Assembly: GCA_027066965.1 (NCBI GenBank)
Contig: JAMOMT010000020.1
Location: forward strand, 1 to 17,520
Length of the DNA: 17,520 bases
Direction of reading: 5' to 3'
DNA from: Archaeoglobaceae archaeon
Lineage (GTDB): Archaea; Halobacteriota; Archaeoglobi; Archaeoglobales; Archaeoglobaceae
The translations under genes were made by a program, and so were the position numbers. Below the pieces are notes generated by a model. The model made no database searches, was not told the origin of the DNA, and saw only the letters and a program-made list of their open reading frames with translations. Numbering within the stretch: the stretch's first letter is position 1; every line of letters begins with the position of its first letter. This document shows positions 14,138 through 17,520 of this stretch, one piece after another.

Positions 14138-14884
14138 TCAAAGTGCATCGAGCATCTTTTGCAAAACGAGCCTGACGTGCTCTCCCTCATCCTCATTCGA
14201 GGCAGTTGTTATCACCAGAACTTTCTGGACACTCGTACCATCTATCAGTATTCCCCTTATATTCCCCTTATCGTCGCTCCTCGTGAGCTTGAGTCTCACT
14301 CCACCTCCAGAAGATGTTCCCCTACCCTCTATAACTCCGGGAACTATCTTCTTAACGTACTCGCACTTCGCAACTTCATGCAGGAGCTTTCTCCCCTCCC
14401 TCCCACCTATAACCGTTGAGTGCGCTCCTCCAATTTTCTCCTCCGGCTTTATCTCGATCCTTCTCAGCTTCTTCTCGACCCTGAGCGACTTCAACAGCTT
14501 TTCCACGATGTCCTCGAGACTCTGAGGAGGGAGAGGTATTACTTCGATGCTAGAGATTGAGTACCTCGAAAACAGCTCGAAGCATAGCTTTGCCTTAAAC
14601 TCGTCCACTCCGGAAGCAAAAACGCCCTCCACCCTTCTCCAGTGAACGTTCTCGGCTATTGCTTCGAATGTGTTCCTTATCGACTCGTGCTCGGGGTAAA
14701 GCCTGTAAGAGTGTTTCTCCACCTCCCCAGCGTGAGTTATGAAAACGAGCTCAACAACATCTCCTTCGAACTTTTTTCCCTGAAAAAGGTAAACAACGCA
14801 AAACTCGGCGTTTCTCGTGTTGCAGTGTAAGCAGAACTGAGACGGGTACTCAAGGGCACGACCACAGTTCTTGCAGACGTACAT
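14138..14884 (-). CDS. DUF2103 family predicted metal-binding protein with N-terminal zinc ribbon
   Basis: The 248-residue protein begins with a zinc ribbon: Cys 4, 7, 18 and 21 in CKNCG and FCLHC. The C-terminal part contains GGAHSTVIGGREGRKLL, YVKKIVPGVIEGRG and a GGGVRLKL strand, which I recognise as the archaeal DUF2103 pattern, described only as putatively metal-binding. Its role is unknown. The middle part (about 45-130) has no feature I recognise. A GTG at 14893 would add three residues; ATG 14884 places the ribbon at the usual distance from the N-terminus. It lies between initiator tRNA-Met and proS, all on the same strand, which hints at a link to translation but is not proof. Confidence 0.7.
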   Translation of the reverse strand: MYVCKNCGRALEYPSQFCLHCNTRNAEFCVVYLFQGKKFEGDVVELVFITHAGEVEKHSYRLYPEHESIRNTFEAIAENVHWRRVEGVFASGVDEFKAKLCFELFSRYSISSIEVIPLPPQSLEDIVEKLLKSLRVEKKLRRIEIKPEEKIGGAHSTVIGGREGRKLLHEVAKCEYVKKIVPGVIEGRGTSSGGGVRLKLTRSDDKGNIRGILIDGTSVQKVLVITTASNEDEGEHVRLVLQKMLDAL

Positions 14885-14936
14885 AGCAATCACTTATAAG
14901 AAGTAAGGGGAGGGGTACAGGTGTTTTTGCTGATTA

Positions 14937-15011
14937 TAGCGGGGCGTGGATTTGAACCACGGATCTGCGGGTTATGAGCCCGCCGGGATTACCTGGCTAC
15001 CCCACCCCGCT
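14937..15011 (-). tRNA. Initiator tRNA-Met (anticodon CAT)
   Basis: A 75-base cloverleaf on the minus strand: acceptor AGCGGGG/CCCCGCT, discriminator A, and anticodon stem GCGGG/CCCGC around CTCATAA. A1:U72 and three consecutive G:C pairs next to the anticodon loop are the marks of archaeal initiators. No intron and no encoded CCA. Confidence 0.95.
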
Positions 15012-15035
15012 TCGTTTTTGGTTTATTTGGAACGG

Positions 15036-15043
15036 TATATAAA
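15036..15043 (-). promoter_or_regulatory. TATA box of initiator tRNA-Met
   Basis: The minus strand reads TTTATATA, centred about 28 bases before the 5' end of the tRNA (15011). Confidence 0.55.
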
Positions 15044-15087
15044 GTTAATCGTCGAAGTTTGTTAGCAAGTAATCTAACAGGATAGAA

Positions 15088-15098
15088 AATTTTAAAAC
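15088..15098 (+). promoter_or_regulatory. Likely TATA box of the cydA operon
   Basis: AATTTTAAAAC would start transcription near 15120 and leave a leader of about 50 bases, with the palindrome at 15142 and the ribosome binding site. Confidence 0.35.
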
Positions 15099-15141
15099 TC
15101 GATGAGTTTACCCGCAACCGATATTAAGGAGTAGAAACTCC

Positions 15142-15155
15142 ATCATTATAATGAT
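15142..15155. promoter_or_regulatory. Perfect 14-base palindrome, candidate operator of cydA
   Basis: ATCATTATAATGAT is a perfect palindrome placed between the likely promoter and the GAGGTGGT ribosome binding site of cydA. A repressor dimer bound here could block expression. The regulator is unknown. Confidence 0.35.
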
Positions 15156-15172
15156 AGACGTGAGGTGGTGCG

Positions 15173-16705
15173 ATGAGCTGGGCCAGCTACCCAGCATTTG
15201 CGGATAGAGTGCTGTCGATGATCGGCATAGAAGTGCACTGGATAATACTCCAGTACATACTCGGACTTCCACTGTTGGCAGTGATCGCAGAGGTAATATG
15301 GTTGAAAACGAGGGACGAAAGGTGGCTGAAGCTCTCGAAGACGATAGCCAAGGGCTTCATAATGGTGTTCGCAGTGGGAGCGGCAATGGGTACTGCTGCC
15401 GAATTCGGTCTGGTTCTTCTCTGGCCAAACCTGACAGAGGCAGCGGGGAAGTACATCTACTTTCCGCTCTACGCTGAGATCTTCGCCTTCATGATGGAAG
15501 TCGTATTCATCTACATGTACTACTACGCCTGGCACAGGTTGCCTGAGAAAGTACACATCGCAGTTGGAGCCTTGGCATTGATAGGAGCTTGGTTCTCAGC
15601 AACGATGATCGTGAGTGTTAACTGCTACATGCAAGCACCCGCAGGGTTGCTCGTTGGGCCATACAGTCAGGGTTACCCAAAGATTACACTTTTCATTCCA
15701 GCTGCGATAGCTGCAGCGTTGAACGTCACAGTTCTGCAGGCTGCTGGAATGGACGTTTTAGGAAAGGCAGGAAACAGTGTCATCGTTGCGATGCCGAGCA
15801 AGATAGTCAAAGAGGTCGTTGCCGACGCGTTTTCGGGAAAGACTGTATCTCACAGCGTTCTCTGGGGAGTTATAAAGCCGGCAGCTAAAGCGAAGCTCGC
15901 AAATGTGCCAGTAATGAAGGTTCTCGACGCGATAATGTTCGACACTGTAAGGCACGTTGGTGTTTACACTGTAACCTTCAAGTCCCCCGTCTTCGTTCCA
16001 TCGGTTTTGCACGCCATAGGTTCCGGTATTGTCGTTTCAGCTTTCACAGCCATGGCGTTCTTCGGTTATTCCGCGTATAAGAGAGGGGGAGAAAACGCAA
16101 AACTGGGCTTCAAGTACAGCCTAGCATTCTCTCTCGTTTCAATAATCTATCAGGGATTTGTCAGCGGTCACGAGATGGGAGTGGCTATAGCGGAGTGGAA
16201 CAGGGAGAAGTTCGCAACTATTCTTTACGGCTCTCCAGCTTTCCTCGAGAAGATAGAGTACATGCTCGCAGGGGTGAAGGATTACATAGGCTACAATCAA
16301 ATTCCGGAGTGGCTGAGGCCTCCAACGATAATCCATTGGTTCTACTACACCAAGGTCAGCTTAGCTGTTCTGCTCGGTTTCTCAGCCCTCGTGCTAGCAT
16401 ACTTAGTGTTCGTGAAGAAGAAAGAACCATACTCCCCATACCTGCTCGTCCTGCCAGTTATAGCTCAGGTGGTCAGTTTCCTCGGTTGGGCCGTCAGAGA
16501 AGTAGGAAGAAAGCCGTGGACGATATACGGGATAATGGATGTGAAAACGGCGCACACGATAAACCCGCCTCCAGCTTGGGTGGACTTCCTCGTCGAGGCG
16601 TACTTCATAGGCCTGCTATTACTTCTCTGCTACGCCGTCTACAGGTTCCTGTGGAAGAACGGAGAAAAGGTGGCGGAAGGAGAGACTGAGGGGGTGAGAG
16701 CGTGA
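15173..16705 (+). CDS. cydA: Cytochrome bd-type oxidase subunit I (CydA)
   Basis: The 510-residue membrane protein has the helices and motifs of CydA. His 22 lies in the first helix, then GAAMGTAAEFG at 69-79, Glu 102 and Glu 109 in the proton-channel helix, VNCYMQAPAG at 149-158 (family VNxxMxxPxG), His 280 in FVPSVLHA, and LGWAVREVGRKPW at 437-449 (family GWxxxExGRQPW, here Lys for Gln). By hand alignment the heme b558 Met ligand and the Arg near it appear as Ser 396 and Lys 394. A stretch of about 80-90 residues (about 160-270) between the MQAPAG motif and His 280 is longer than in common CydA, and the quinol loop is short. GAGGTGGT precedes the ATG. The enzyme would reduce oxygen with quinol, probably for oxygen defence in an anaerobe. 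The next gene overlaps its end. Confidence 0.85.
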   Translation: MSWASYPAFADRVLSMIGIEVHWIILQYILGLPLLAVIAEVIWLKTRDERWLKLSKTIAKGFIMVFAVGAAMGTAAEFGLVLLWPNLTEAAGKYIYFPLYAEIFAFMMEVVFIYMYYYAWHRLPEKVHIAVGALALIGAWFSATMIVSVNCYMQAPAGLLVGPYSQGYPKITLFIPAAIAAALNVTVLQAAGMDVLGKAGNSVIVAMPSKIVKEVVADAFSGKTVSHSVLWGVIKPAAKAKLANVPVMKVLDAIMFDTVRHVGVYTVTFKSPVFVPSVLHAIGSGIVVSAFTAMAFFGYSAYKRGGENAKLGFKYSLAFSLVSIIYQGFVSGHEMGVAIAEWNREKFATILYGSPAFLEKIEYMLAGVKDYIGYNQIPEWLRPPTIIHWFYYTKVSLAVLLGFSALVLAYLVFVKKKEPYSPYLLVLPVIAQVVSFLGWAVREVGRKPWTIYGIMDVKTAHTINPPPAWVDFLVEAYFIGLLLLLCYAVYRFLWKNGEKVAEGETEGVRA

Positions 16706-17520
16706 TAATCCTCGACTTTCTCGCCTTGACTTTCGGTCTCCACATCGTGCTCGTCAACCTCGGCATAGGGCTGTCAACGACCATACCTTTCATGAAGAGA
16801 GCTGGAGAGAGAAACAGAGACGAGTATCTACTGAAAACGGCAAGGAAGCTCATGAAATTCTACGCTGCTACCTACGGGCTTGGAGGAGTGCTGGGGACTG
16901 CTTTCACTGTCTTCCTGCTCAGCTTCTATCCGGGATTTCTTGGCCTAGCTGGAAACATAGCGTTCGTGCCATTCGCACTCTCGATACTTCTGATATGCCT
17001 ACACTTCATATCTATCGTCGTATACTGGTACGGTTGGGACAAGCTTAGTGAGAACACGCACTTCGTCGCCGGAATCGTAATGACGTCTTCAGCGATACTT
17101 ATACCCCTCGGCTTTAGAGCAATCTTTGGATTTCTCAACGTGCCCATGGGATTAGAGCTGCAGCCCAAGATTCACCTCAACGTCGTAAAGGCCCTCGCGA
17201 ACCCAACGTTCTTGGTTCTGTATCCGAAGAGCATATTCGCGTCCTACGCCCTGACTTTCTGCATCTTAGCAGGAGTTTTCGCCTACAGGACGAGCAGGGG
17301 AGATGTGAGAGCTGAACAGTACTCGGTGAAGTTCGCGAAGTACGGATTGGCTTTCCTCGTGCTCACGGCAATACTTGGAGTCATTTACGCGGAAACCCTT
17401 AGGGTGTTCGCTCCGTACAAGTTCGACAACGTTTTTACCTTCCTCGGACTGACAGCCAAGCACGACGTAAGCTGGATGTTCCTGTTGAAGATTGCCTTCG
17501 TTACAATCCAGCTCGGAGCG
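16702..17520 (+). CDS. Second CydA-like subunit (CydA'-type), partial at the window edge
   Basis: The GTG at 16702 overlaps the cydA stop (GTGA) and follows GGGGGTGA, so the two are translated together. The 273 visible residues have no stop and several membrane helices. They resemble CydA and not CydB: FGLHIVLVNLGIGL (His 14 matching CydA His 22), YGLGGVLGTAFTVFLL, a helix ending VVYWYGWDKL, and FRAIFGFLNVPMG in place of VNxxMxxPxG. In the proton-channel helix the two glutamates are replaced by Ser 94 and His 101 in an ungapped alignment to the first subunit. A CydA paralogue with lost active-site residues beside cydA is the arrangement known as CydAA' in archaea. The rest of the gene, including the GWxxxExGRQPW region, lies outside the window. 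Confidence 0.7.
   Translation, partial: MIILDFLALTFGLHIVLVNLGIGLSTTIPFMKRAGERNRDEYLLKTARKLMKFYAATYGLGGVLGTAFTVFLLSFYPGFLGLAGNIAFVPFALSILLICLHFISIVVYWYGWDKLSENTHFVAGIVMTSSAILIPLGFRAIFGFLNVPMGLELQPKIHLNVVKALANPTFLVLYPKSIFASYALTFCILAGVFAYRTSRGDVRAEQYSVKFAKYGLAFLVLTAILGVIYAETLRVFAPYKFDNVFTFLGLTAKHDVSWMFLLKIAFVTIQLGA

Noticed and set aside
14026..14196. N-terminal extension of ProS from 14196
   Set aside because: A good ribosome binding site marks ATG 14025, and the extension holds unrelated sequence running up close to the DUF2103 gene.
16605..16853. Minus-strand frame at the cydA end
   Set aside because: It is antisense across the overlap of two co-directional membrane protein genes.

Overview
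The window comes from a thermophilic euryarchaeon, most likely a member of the Archaeoglobales. The evidence is an archaeal CO dehydrogenase/acetyl-CoA synthase subunit end, the archaeal order rps13-rps4-rps11-rpoD with a two-cluster ferredoxin domain in RpoD, an archaeal-type prolyl-tRNA synthetase, an initiator tRNA with A1:U72 and a GGG/CCC anticodon stem, and promoters with a TATA box 25-28 bases before leaderless start codons. The lineage call is inference; no database search was made.

Layout. Bases 1-206 (+) are the 3' end of a corrinoid iron-sulfur protein gene (cdhE-like). Bases 218-800 (-) hold a frameshifted gene whose two parts resemble a PD-(D/E)XK nuclease-like protein. Bases 863-3868 (-) are a tetrapyrrole operon, hemL-hemC-cobA, leading from glutamate-1-semialdehyde to precorrin-2/siroheme. 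Bases 4106-6389 (-) are rps13-rps4-rps11-rpoD, with a TATA box before rps13 and a second before rpoD.

Bases 6600-12430 are AT-rich and unlike their neighbours, and they look like an acquired defence/mobility island. On the minus strand they carry a compact type III-A-like CRISPR effector operon, cas10(csm1)-csm2-csm3-csm4. The Cas10 keeps the HD motif but has SVDN where GGDD is expected, and csm5, csm6, cas6, cas1/2 and a CRISPR array are all missing from the window. Upstream lies a stretch of eroded genes: a DUF365 pseudogene with several frameshifts, a DUF2283 remnant without a start codon, and a possible HicB-like remnant. A vapB-like gene follows, with a vapC cut off after 55 codons. The island ends at tRNA-Asn(GTT).

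Bases 12430-15011 (-) hold tRNA-Asn, proS, a DUF2103 zinc-ribbon protein and initiator tRNA-Met, so much of this stretch concerns translation. From 15173 (+) a cydA-type oxidase gene overlaps a second cydA-like gene that runs off the window. The second protein has lost the two glutamates of the proton-channel helix, so the pair looks like the archaeal CydAA' arrangement and not CydAB. A perfect 14-base palindrome sits just before the cydA ribosome binding site.
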